Of a stretch of DNA of 11,334 bases, positions 1-5,641 are shown piece after piece (within the stretch, counting starts at the first letter, position 1; each line of letters starts with the position of its first letter). The stretch spans positions 1-11,334 of the forward strand of contig JAMWBP010000006.1 of NCBI GenBank assembly GCA_023819365.1, written 5' to 3'. The DNA is from Candidatus Omnitrophota bacterium. GTDB lineage: Bacteria > Ratteibacteria > UBA8468 > B48-G9 > JAFGKM01. A model generated the notes under the pieces. The model was given only the letters and a program-made list of their open reading frames with translations. It was not told where the DNA came from and searched no databases. A program made the position numbers and the translations under genes.

Positions 1-2
1 TA

Positions 3-110
3 GGATATGAGACACCTATAGAATTTTTGAACAAGAAATTGGAGGAAAATAGGAGTAAAAAATTGAATGGAAAAGTGTTACCTATGTACCCTATCCGTGC
101 GGGATTTTGA
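3..110 (+). CDS. C-terminal end of a probable DDE/integrase-core transposase (partial)
   Basis: This is an open frame entering from the left edge and stopping with TGA at 108-110, giving 35 residues. It begins GYETPIEFLNKKLEE and ends in a basic tail. A Y-x-TP-x-EF motif close to the C-terminus is typical of rve-type transposases (IS3, IS481 and relatives), where it follows the catalytic DDE core. The core would lie outside the window, so neither family nor intactness can be judged. No inverted repeat is obvious between the stop and the tRNA. The stop codon overlaps the -35 box of the tRNA promoter, so an element may have inserted right up to the tRNA gene. It could instead be the tail of an unrelated protein, since the match rests on one short motif. 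Confidence 0.5.
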   Translation, partial: GYETPIEFLNKKLEENRSKKLNGKVLPMYPIRAGF

Positions 111-136
111 CATTAAAAAGGGGAGGGGGTTATAAT
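107..136 (+). promoter_or_regulatory. Near-consensus sigma70-type promoter for tRNA-Leu
   Basis: A perfect TTGACA at 107-112 and a perfect TATAAT at 131-136 are separated by 18 bp. Transcription should start near 143, giving a leader of about 12 nt before the mature tRNA at 155. This is the best promoter match in the window, as expected for a stable RNA gene. The -35 box shares bases with the transposase stop codon. Confidence 0.85.
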
Positions 137-154
137 CTACTGGTATATAAAACA

Positions 155-237
155 GCCGGAGTGGTGGAATGGCAGACGCGCCGGACTCAAAATCCGGTGA
201 GGGCAACCTCGTGAGGGTTCAACTCCCTCCTCCGGCA
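155..237 (+). tRNA. tRNA-Leu (anticodon CAA)
   Basis: The 83-nt gene folds into a cloverleaf with a long variable arm, the class II architecture of leucine tRNAs. The acceptor stem pairs GCCGGAG (155-161) with CTCCGGC (230-236), followed by discriminator A237. The anticodon stem is CCGGA/TCCGG with loop CTCAAAA at 186-192, placing anticodon CAA at 188-190, which reads UUG. The T arm carries the TTCAACT loop. CCA is not encoded, so it must be added after transcription. The gene has its own strong promoter, and the HU gene follows 97 bp downstream on the same strand with no clear terminator between. Confidence 0.97.
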
Positions 238-242
238 TTATA

Positions 243-283
243 AACCCCCTCACCTTTATCCTCTCCCCAAAGGGGCGAGGGGA
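243..283 (+). repeat. GC-rich hairpin, possible dispersed repeat
   Basis: CCTCTCCCC (260-268) and GGGGCGAGG (272-280) pair around an AAA loop with one mismatch. The flanking CCCCTCACCTTTATC gives it the look of the C-rich/G-rich dispersed repeats scattered between genes in many bacterial genomes. The element is far more GC-rich than its surroundings. No T-tract follows on the + strand, so it is a poor intrinsic terminator for the tRNA. Only one copy is in this window, so its repeat status is inferred from resemblance. Confidence 0.5.
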
Positions 284-334
284 AGCAGAAAAAAAAGAAG
301 AGGGAGTTGAAAAGGGTTCCAGGGAGAAAGGAAA

Positions 335-616
335 ATGATAAAGAAAGATATTGTGGAAGAGGTGGCACATAAAACAGGACTTAACAAGTCAATTATAAGA
401 GAAATAACAGATAAATTCTTGCTGGTCCTTTATAAGGCACTGGAAGAAGGTAAAAGGGTTGAACTCAGGGGTTTTGGTGTATTTGAGGTAAAAAGGATAA
501 AAGGAAGAAAAGGAAGAAATCCTAAAACAGGAGAGATAGTTTTTATTCCGGAGAGAAATAAGGTTGTATTTAAAATCTCAAAACTCTATAAAAAAAGAGA
601 AGGGAAACTTTTCTAA
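335..616 (+). CDS. HU/IHF-family nucleoid DNA-binding protein
   Basis: This 93-residue protein has the full length and layout of HU. Helices at residues 3-14 and 18-38 form the dimer body (IKKDIVEEVAHKTGL), then the GFGVFEV strand at 46-52. The DNA-binding arm follows, with RNPKTGE at 61-67 whose proline (P63) intercalates into bent DNA in the family, and a basic C-terminal helix. It should bind as a dimer, bend DNA and compact the nucleoid. HU versus IHF subunit cannot be settled here, but a single generic copy favours HU. The start is ATG at 335 with GGGAGAAAGGA just upstream. I see no separate promoter, so read-through from the tRNA-Leu promoter is plausible. The last seven codons also encode, on the other strand, the terminator of the rpsB operon. 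Confidence 0.95.
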   Translation: MIKKDIVEEVAHKTGLNKSIIREITDKFLLVLYKALEEGKRVELRGFGVFEVKRIKGRKGRNPKTGEIVFIPERNKVVFKISKLYKKREGKLF

Positions 617-626
617 ATCTCCCTTC
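590..626 (-). terminator. Intrinsic terminator of the rpsB-tsf operon, inside the HU gene end
   Basis: On the - strand GAAGGGAGATTT (626 to 615) pairs with AAGTTTCCCTTC (610 to 599) around an AGAA tetraloop, giving a 12-bp stem with two G-U wobbles. It is followed at once by TCTTTTTTT (598 to 590). This is a good rho-independent terminator for leftward transcription from rpsB. On the + strand the two wobbles become A-C mismatches and the T-tract is absent, so it should act only leftward. The hairpin overlaps the last codons and stop of the HU gene. Confidence 0.75.
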
Positions 627-662
627 CCCTGCTTATCTTTTTATACTTCTGATTATTCTGGA

Positions 663-953
663 TTATTCTGGAAACGGCACTGCATCAGGATTGTAAGAAG
701 GAGTGGAAGGTGTATATCTATAAATATACAAATACTCATTGAGTTTATTATAACTCGGTCCTCCTTCTGCCTTCTGCCACTCTCCTACCACATAGTAGTA
801 ATAGACCCCGAGCCCGAAAAGAATCAGGGACATAATGAAAAATACAATTCCCTTTTTCTTGTTAATCTCTGAAATCATCATAGTGAGAAAGAACCCCAGG
901 AAGCTGAGTCCTATTATCACCAGCGCCGTCATATATCCCATTTCAAATTCCAT
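663..953 (-). CDS. Small two-helix membrane protein of unknown function
   Basis: I do not recognise the family. The 96-residue product has two clear hydrophobic segments, about residues 7-28 (YMTALVIIGLSFLGFF region) and 35-57 (GIVFFIMSLILFGLGVYYYY region), joined by a short basic turn (EINKKKG). A polar, tyrosine- and proline-rich tail of about 38 residues follows. By the positive-inside rule the loop is probably cytoplasmic, with both ends outside. The start is well supported by an AAGGAGG SD 4 nt before the ATG at 953. It sits 41 bp downstream of tsf on the same strand and before the operon terminator, so it is probably the last gene of the rpsB-tsf transcript. The usual followers of tsf, pyrH and frr, are absent here. 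Confidence 0.75.
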   Translation of the reverse strand: MEFEMGYMTALVIIGLSFLGFFLTMMISEINKKKGIVFFIMSLILFGLGVYYYYVVGEWQKAEGGPSYNKLNEYLYIYRYTPSTPSYNPDAVPFPE

Positions 954-994
954 TATTCCTCCTTCCTTTTAATTGTTCTTTATTATACTATATT

Positions 995-1582
995 TTACTC
1001 CCCAAGTTCATATTTTACAAATCTTCTTACACGGATATTTTCTCCGAGTTTTGCTATCTTGGAATTAATATATTCCTTCACTGTGATATTTTCATCTTTT
1101 ATGAAAGGTTGTTCAAGAAGTACATTTGCCTTATAAAACTCCTCCATCTTTCCCTCTACAATTTTTTCTATAACTGCTGGTGGTTTATCTTTAAACTGTT
1201 CTCTGTACATCTGTTTTTCCTGCTCCAGAATATCTTGTGGGACAGATTCTTTATCAACCCATTTAGGGTCAGATGCTGCTATCTGAAGTGTCAGGTTCTT
1301 CACCAGTTCTTTGAACTCCTCATTTCTTGCTACAAAATCACTTTCAGTGTTCACCTCTATCAAAACACCGACCTTCCCGTTTGTATGTATATATGCCCCA
1401 ATCAGTCCTTCCTTTGTTTCTCTGTGTGCCTTTTTCTGAGATATCAACAACCCTCTCTTTTTGAGAATCTCAAGCGCTTTTTCTGCATCTCCTTCTGCTT
1501 CTTCAAGTGCCTTTTTACACTCAATAACACTGGCAGAGGTCTTTTCTCTTATCTTTTTAACAATTTCTATATCAACCTTCAT
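995..1582 (-). CDS. tsf: Elongation factor Ts (EF-Ts)
   Basis: EF-Ts is the cytosolic guanine-nucleotide exchange factor that recycles EF-Tu-GDP to EF-Tu-GTP during translation. The N-terminal UBA-like domain (residues 3-38) has the family signature IREKTSASVIECKKALEEA. The core contains TESDFVARN at 79-87, whose Asp-Phe pair (D82-F83) corresponds to the residues that disturb the Mg2+ site of EF-Tu. At 195 residues it is the short form, lacking the duplicated core subdomain of the roughly 280-residue E. coli type. The end GENIRVRRFVKYELGE is typical. The ATG overlaps the rpsB reading frame by 11 bp, so the two are probably translationally coupled, with GGGGAG inside the rpsB 3' end as SD. Confidence 0.96.
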   Translation of the reverse strand: MKVDIEIVKKIREKTSASVIECKKALEEAEGDAEKALEILKKRGLLISQKKAHRETKEGLIGAYIHTNGKVGVLIEVNTESDFVARNEEFKELVKNLTLQIAASDPKWVDKESVPQDILEQEKQMYREQFKDKPPAVIEKIVEGKMEEFYKANVLLEQPFIKDENITVKEYINSKIAKLGENIRVRRFVKYELGE

Positions 1583-2405
1583 TCTTTTTCTCCCCTTCTT
1601 CCTCTTTGTTTTCTTTCAGTTTCTTCTGTCTTCTCCCTACGGTTTCTTTTTCAGATTGTTTATTCTCTGTTTCTGGTCCCACCCTATCTTCTTCCTTTTG
1701 CTCTGCCTTCACATCTGGATAGGGGACAGATGTCTTCCCTTCTATTATACATTCAGCAAGTTTCGAAAGGATTAAACCGATTGATTTAAGCCCATCATCA
1801 TTTGCAGGAATAGGATAATCAACAAGGTCAGGATTACTGTTAGTATCCACTATACCTATAATTTTAACCCCTACCTTGTGCGCCTCACGTATAGCATTTA
1901 TTTCTTTTTTTACATCAACTATAACAATAATATCTGGATGTTTTGTAAGGGTTCTCATCCCTGCAAACTTTTTCAATAGATTCTCTTTTTCTTTCATCAA
2001 GAGTGCTACTTCTTTTTTAGTATAGAGAGATAACTTACCTGTCCTTTCCATCTCTTCTATCTCTTCCAGACGAGCAATCCTCTTTCTTATCTCAGAGAAA
2101 TTGGTAAGTATCCCTCCCACCCATCTATAGTTAACATATGGCATACCGCATCTCTCGGCTGCCTGTTTCACTGGCTCTTCTGCCTGCTTTTTAGTCCCGA
2201 CAAAAAGTATTACTTTATTGTTTTCAGCAGCCTTTTTCAAAAATTCACCCGCTTCCTTTATCTTCTCTGCGGTCTTTTCAATATCTATGATATAGATGCC
2301 CTGTCTCTTGCCATATAAAAATGGCTTTATACGAGGGTCAAACTGCCTTGCGGGGTGTCCGAAATATACACCATTTTCTAAAAGTTCCTTTATATTAACT
2401 TCCAT
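1572..2405 (-). CDS. rpsB: 30S ribosomal protein S2 (uS2)
   Basis: S2 binds the 16S rRNA head/body junction and is needed for S1 loading. Diagnostic stretches are GVYFGHPARQFDPRIKPFLYG (12-32), the VGTKKQAEEPV region (69-79), YVNYRWVGGILTNF (90-103) and the conserved IVDTNSNPDLVDYPIPANDD (185-204). The coiled-coil hairpin lies at about residues 105-145. From about residue 232 the protein carries a roughly 45-residue tail very rich in Lys, Glu and Gln with no hydrophobic core, presumably disordered. Such tails occur in some S2 proteins but vary. The start is ATG at 2405, 5 nt after GGAG, and the predicted leader is only about 19 nt. It is the first gene of a three-gene leftward operon. Confidence 0.97.
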   Translation of the reverse strand: MEVNIKELLENGVYFGHPARQFDPRIKPFLYGKRQGIYIIDIEKTAEKIKEAGEFLKKAAENNKVILFVGTKKQAEEPVKQAAERCGMPYVNYRWVGGILTNFSEIRKRIARLEEIEEMERTGKLSLYTKKEVALLMKEKENLLKKFAGMRTLTKHPDIIVIVDVKKEINAIREAHKVGVKIIGIVDTNSNPDLVDYPIPANDDGLKSIGLILSKLAECIIEGKTSVPYPDVKAEQKEEDRVGPETENKQSEKETVGRRQKKLKENKEEEGEKKNEG

Positions 2406-2430
2406 TTTCTCCTTTCTTTAAGGTCTTTAT

Positions 2431-2458
2431 ATTTTACATTCTAAAAAGATAAAGTCAA
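2431..2458 (-). promoter_or_regulatory. Promoter of rpsB-tsf (P1)
   Basis: On the - strand TTGACT (2458-2453) and TAAAAT (2436-2431) are spaced by 16 bp. Transcription would start near 2424, 19 nt before the rpsB ATG. Each hexamer has one mismatch to consensus. Confidence 0.65.
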
Positions 2459-2492
2459 CTTGCTCTTTTAAAAACTTATTTTTTACTGGTAG

Positions 2493-2521
2493 TTGTATTT
2501 TACACTAAAAAGTTGTAAAAT
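2493..2521 (+). promoter_or_regulatory. Promoter of the CBS-protein/permease operon
   Basis: TTGTAT (2493-2498) and TAAAAT (2516-2521) are spaced by 17 bp. The predicted start near 2528 leaves a leader of about 12 nt, which contains only a weak AGGG-type SD before the ATG at 2540. Confidence 0.5.
2497..2521. repeat. Perfect inverted repeat in the rpsB/CBS divergent promoter region
   Basis: ATTTTACA (2497-2504) and TGTAAAAT (2514-2521) are exact reverse complements separated by 9 bp. The arms coincide with the -10 boxes of the two opposed promoter candidates and adjoin their -35 boxes. It could be an operator or simply the product of two opposed AT-rich promoters. Confidence 0.6.
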
Positions 2522-2525
2522 GCAA
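2497..2525 (-). promoter_or_regulatory. Possible second upstream promoter for rpsB (P2)
   Basis: On the - strand TTGCAT (2525-2520) and TAAAAT (2502-2497) are 17 bp apart. It lies about 65 bp upstream of P1 and repeats the P1 -10 region almost exactly. It is nearly the mirror image of the CBS-gene promoter, so only one of the two may be real. Confidence 0.35.
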
Positions 2526-2539
2526 AAAAGGGAAAAATT

Positions 2540-2992
2540 ATGAGAAAAATCAAAGATTTTATGGTGGGGAATCTGCCTGTTATAAAAGAGCAGACATCAA
2601 TAAAAGAAATCATTGAGATATTTGCTAATTCTCATCATAATATCCTGCCTGTGGTAAATAGTGCTGGAAAGATTATTGGACTGGTAAGTTTAGAGGAACT
2701 TTTAGACGACCTTCTTTTTTCAAGAGAAGATGTATCTGTGCTGGAGAAAGTATCCTTTCTTGCTGATTTCCTTACAGATACAATGGAAAAGATTGAATAT
2801 ATATCACCTCTTGTTCTTGCTAAAGATGTGATGCAGACAAATGTCTTTACAGTAAAAGAAGATGAGTCAATGCTAAAAGCAGCTATACTTATGAAAAAGA
2901 AAAATGTTCATCGTCTTATAGTAGTTAATAATGAAAATATACCTGTGGGTTATGTTTCAAGGAATGAGGTCTGCAAAGCATTCCTCGCTTAG
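2540..2992 (+). CDS. Paired CBS-domain (Bateman module) protein
   Basis: The whole 150-residue protein is two CBS domains, at about 7-58 and 95-148. Each shows the repeating pattern of a beta strand, a hydrophobic helix, then an ILPVVN..GKIIGLVS or HRLIVVN..NIPVGYVS strand pair. There is no catalytic domain and no membrane segment. Stand-alone CBS pairs usually bind adenine nucleotides or related ligands and regulate a partner protein. The ArsB/NhaD-type permease starts 6 bp after its stop, so the likely partner is that transporter, acting as a cytosolic sensor (inference). The ligand cannot be read from sequence. The only SD is a weak AAGGGA about 6 nt before the ATG. Confidence 0.88.
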   Translation: MRKIKDFMVGNLPVIKEQTSIKEIIEIFANSHHNILPVVNSAGKIIGLVSLEELLDDLLFSREDVSVLEKVSFLADFLTDTMEKIEYISPLVLAKDVMQTNVFTVKEDESMLKAAILMKKKNVHRLIVVNNENIPVGYVSRNEVCKAFLA

Positions 2993-2998
2993 TATCAA

Positions 2999-4303
2999 AT
3001 GGATCCAAAAGCACTTATAAGTATCGGAGTTTTTATAATCTGCTATTTTTTAATAGCAGTGGAACACTCACCGAGGGTATATATTGCACTTGCAGGGTCT
3101 TTTCTCCTTGTACTTTTGAAAATATATACCCCAAAAGAGGTTGCTCTATATGTAGACTGGGAAACCATTGGTTTTCTCTTCGGGATATTTATAACCGTAA
3201 AGATTATTGAAAAGTCGGGTTTTTTCAACTATTTCTCCCTTTTACTTGCCAGGAAACTTAACTTTAACCCCATCAAGGTCTTTATCTTCTTTCCGTTTTT
3301 AGCATGTATTCTCTCAAGCATTATGGGCTCAATTACTGTTATCACCTTTCTCGCTCCTCTTACATATGCCTTAAGCAAGATACTTAGATTTGACCCGGTT
3401 ATATATATCGTGGCAGAAGTATGCTTAGCAAATATAGGAGGAGCAGGAACGGTAATGGGAGATCCTCCCAATGTGGTACTTGCTTCTATGTTTAACTTGG
3501 GCTTCACTGACTTTTTAAAACATAACTGGATTTTAAGTATCATTGCTGCATGGTCTGCTATAGGTGTTTTCTACTTACTACACAGAAAAACACTTCTAAA
3601 ACTTAACAATAAGATAAAAAAAGAGGAATTAAAAAAGGTTGTCCCTGAAGAGGCGATAGAAGATAGGTTTCTTATGAAAGGAGGGTTATTATCACTCCTA
3701 GTAACTGTTTTGTTACTTATCGGTAGAGATTTTTTACGGGAAATGCTTCCGGTAAATATAGCACTGGCAAGTTTGATACCATCTTTTACTCTTCTTGCTA
3801 TAAAAGGACATTACCCAAAACTTAAAGGTATCATCAAAGAGATAGATATGGAAACATTGCTTTTTCTGACAGGACTTTTTGTTATCGTAGGGGCACTTGA
3901 AAAAACATGGGTTATGCGGACACTCGCATTTTCAATAAAAGAGTTTGCTAACCATCCACTTGGGATGGTAGGAGTTATATTCTGGGGAGGGGCATTTACT
4001 AGTGGTATTATAGATAATGTCCCTGAAGCGATAAGTTTAGGTTATGTTATAAAAAATCTTGTTCCTTTACTTTCTTATTCCTTTACACTTCTTATATGGG
4101 CTGCAAGTTTAGGGCTGGACATAGGTGGCAATTTCACACCTGTAGGAGCAAGTGCAAATGTTGTCGGCTATACTTTTTTAGAAGAGCATCAAGGTAGGAT
4201 AGGATGGGGTAGATGGTTTAAACTTACTATTTTGCCAAACCTTGCAGCACTTCTGATATGTGTGGCAGGGTTGATACTAAAGTATATAATAGGATTTTAC
4301 TAA
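2999..4303 (+). CDS. ArsB/NhaD-type (ion transporter superfamily) permease
   Basis: This is a 434-residue polytopic inner-membrane protein with about 10-12 hydrophobic segments and a charged central loop near residues 195-222. It belongs to the ArsB/NhaD/SLC13-like superfamily. The first half carries GDPPNV at 154-159 and the second the equivalent GGNFTPVGASANVV at 376-389. These re-entrant-hairpin motifs bind substrate or ion in the family. DNVPEA at 339-344 matches the conserved DN-x-P region seen in NhaD and ArsB. Substrate is not determined: Na+/H+ exchange, arsenite and dicarboxylate transport all occur in relatives, and no ars genes are nearby. The ATG at 2999 has no evident SD and lies 6 bp after the CBS gene stop, suggesting translational coupling. 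Its 3' end overlaps the convergent methyltransferase gene by 27 bp. Confidence 0.88.
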   Translation: MDPKALISIGVFIICYFLIAVEHSPRVYIALAGSFLLVLLKIYTPKEVALYVDWETIGFLFGIFITVKIIEKSGFFNYFSLLLARKLNFNPIKVFIFFPFLACILSSIMGSITVITFLAPLTYALSKILRFDPVIYIVAEVCLANIGGAGTVMGDPPNVVLASMFNLGFTDFLKHNWILSIIAAWSAIGVFYLLHRKTLLKLNNKIKKEELKKVVPEEAIEDRFLMKGGLLSLLVTVLLLIGRDFLREMLPVNIALASLIPSFTLLAIKGHYPKLKGIIKEIDMETLLFLTGLFVIVGALEKTWVMRTLAFSIKEFANHPLGMVGVIFWGGAFTSGIIDNVPEAISLGYVIKNLVPLLSYSFTLLIWAASLGLDIGGNFTPVGASANVVGYTFLEEHQGRIGWGRWFKLTILPNLAALLICVAGLILKYIIGFY

Positions 4304-4831
4304 AAGGACTGTTATCAACAACCATATTATTATCCAGTTAATATACTCTCTGTTCTTTTTTAGTTGTTTCCAGGAAAATTCATACCTATCTATTTTTTTA
4401 AAAGAGGGGATGAAACAGGGAGTCGTTTTTTTATAGTTTATGTATTCATCTCCGAACTTTTCTGTAAGGATGTCTTCTTCTTCCAATATCGCAGGTATAT
4501 ATGTAAGCGGGAAAAAGATAAGGAAGAATAAAAAAACAAAAAAATTCTGAGAAATAACTGATAACCCTAAAGATAGTAAAAAACTCCCGAGATAAAGGGG
4601 ATGCCTACATATCTGATATGGACCTTTAATAGCAAGAGAGATATTTTTTTTTATAGTACCCGCAGCAATTCCTCTTATAAATATACCGGCAAGGATGAAA
4701 GGAATCCCTATAAGAAATGTGATAAGGGTTATTTTCCCTAAAATCAATACAAGAAGAAAGAAAGTCAAGTGGAAAGTGGTTCTCTGGTTCGCCAGTTTTA
4801 AGAAAGTTTTTTTAATTCTATGTCTCCCCAT
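4277..4831 (-). CDS. Isoprenylcysteine carboxyl methyltransferase (ICMT/PEMT)-family membrane protein
   Basis: This is a 184-residue integral membrane protein with hydrophobic stretches at about 18-57, 81-91, 97-114 and an extra C-terminal one at 164-180. The family signature is clear: GPYQICRHPLYLG at 70-82, then EEED (117-120) followed by FGDEYINYKKTTPCFIP. In ICMT and PEMT enzymes these regions bind S-adenosylmethionine and the lipid substrate. Bacterial members mostly lack known substrates, so the methyl acceptor is unknown. The ATG at 4831 lies 34 bp inside the upstream UPF0280 gene and no other ATG occurs in the frame, so the two are likely coupled. A modest AAGAG sits about 8 nt before the start. 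Confidence 0.85.
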   Translation of the reverse strand: MGRHRIKKTFLKLANQRTTFHLTFFLLVLILGKITLITFLIGIPFILAGIFIRGIAAGTIKKNISLAIKGPYQICRHPLYLGSFLLSLGLSVISQNFFVFLFFLIFFPLTYIPAILEEEDILTEKFGDEYINYKKTTPCFIPSFKKIDRYEFSWKQLKKNREYINWIIIWLLITVLLVKSYYIL

Positions 4832-5535
4832 AAGAATATCTCTTTCCCCTTTATTATAAGCATCCCTTCAATAAATGGGAACTTTTTAATTTCTGTTTCT
4901 ATCTTTTCTTGTTCAATATGGTCTCCTCTTATCAAATTTCCAAAATAAGTAGCAGCACCATCAGAAAAAGCAGCAGAAGAAGAAATCACAGTGACTGCAT
5001 CCGCCTTACCATAACTGAAAGAGTGTCCCACTGTCCCACTTGATGTCGCAATACCAAATGGCTGTGACCGGCCGGGAAATACAAGACCAATTTTAAGAGA
5101 TAAAGTAGAACTGCCTGCATAAACTCCTACAGTAAACTTTCTATCCATTCTCACAAATATATCCCCTCCATTTTCAATGAGTATCTGGTTGCTTATTGAA
5201 AGCATTTTTAATCCAATTATCTCTGCAATTGCCCCTGCAACAGAAGCCATAGGACCTGTCTCTGTAGCCATTGCGGATTCACACATAAGTTTTATAATCT
5301 CTTCTTTACTTTCGCAGGGTACAGGAGAAAAAGACATATAAAACTCAGGGTGATATTTTATATAACTTTTTATAATATCCCTCTGCTTGACTACCTCTTT
5401 TTCAATCTCTATTTTAAGGTCTTTCTCTGCAAGGACAAGAAGGTCTGTTTCTTCTACCCTTACATAAAATTTTTTCAAACCTGCACTTTTTGAAAATTCC
5501 CTGTAAAATCTTTCTCTCTCCATATCTTTTCTCAT
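4798..5535 (-). CDS. UPF0280 family protein (ApbE superfamily)
   Basis: The 245-residue product matches my recollection of the UPF0280 proteins, a group placed in the ApbE (flavin transferase) superfamily with no assigned reaction. Conserved-looking blocks are YREF near the N-terminus, ATETGPMASVAGAIAE (90-105), ENGGDIF (121-127) and GIATSSGTVGHSFSYGKADAV (161-181), then SDGAAT (191-196). The glycine-rich GIATSSG block resembles the GIATSGDYER block of true ApbE, and a real apbE lies elsewhere in this window. No signal peptide or membrane segment is visible, so it should be cytosolic. Either ATG at 5535 or ATG at 5523 may start it. Neither has a good SD, and the extended -10 just upstream predicts a leaderless message beginning at the first. 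Confidence 0.85.
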   Translation of the reverse strand: MRKDMERERFYREFSKSAGLKKFYVRVEETDLLVLAEKDLKIEIEKEVVKQRDIIKSYIKYHPEFYMSFSPVPCESKEEIIKLMCESAMATETGPMASVAGAIAEIIGLKMLSISNQILIENGGDIFVRMDRKFTVGVYAGSSTLSLKIGLVFPGRSQPFGIATSSGTVGHSFSYGKADAVTVISSSAAFSDGAATYFGNLIRGDHIEQEKIETEIKKFPFIEGMLIIKGKEIFLWGDIELKKLS

Positions 5536-5540
5536 AGTTT

Positions 5541-5549
5541 ATTATAACA
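5541..5549 (-). promoter_or_regulatory. Extended -10 promoter of the UPF0280 gene
   Basis: On the - strand the motif TGTTATAAT is an exact TGn-TATAAT extended -10 element. No good -35 is present, which is usual for this promoter class. Transcription would begin at about 5534-5535, on the first ATG. Confidence 0.6.
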
Positions 5550-5572
5550 TACTATCTATACTCATAATTCTG

Positions 5573-5601
5573 TTGCATATCTGTGGTTAATACTGTAAAC
5601 T
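5573..5601 (+). promoter_or_regulatory. Probable promoter of argH-lysA
   Basis: TTGCAT (5573-5578) and TAAACT (5596-5601) are spaced by 17 bp, giving a start near 5608 and a leader of about 34 nt. The -10 matches consensus at four of six positions, so support is moderate. Confidence 0.4.
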
Positions 5602-5641
5602 ATAGGAGATTAGCAGATTATGATAAATATAGGAGAGAAAA

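Noticed and set aside
260..280. Hairpin as a terminator for tRNA-Leu
   Set aside because: A-rich rather than T-rich sequence follows on the + strand, so it does not fit an intrinsic terminator.
137..370. Leftward 77-residue frame across the tRNA and hairpin repeat
   Set aside because: It is the complement of tRNA-Leu and the GC-rich repeat. Such frames are a familiar artefact over tRNA genes, and it has no SD.
982..987. Leftward TATAAT before the small membrane protein gene
   Set aside because: It is a perfect -10 hexamer, but no -35 or TGn extension is present at workable spacing, and the region is AT-rich. Left as unproven.
1109..1789. Long rightward frame opposite tsf and rpsB
   Set aside because: It is a Phe/Cys/Leu-rich shadow of the purine-rich coding strand of two certain genes, with no SD or domain.
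5579..5640. Arginine-operator (ARG box) or T-box before argH
   Set aside because: I looked for an imperfect TGAAT-type ARG box and for T-box conserved elements and saw neither. The roughly 34-nt leader is too short for a T-box.
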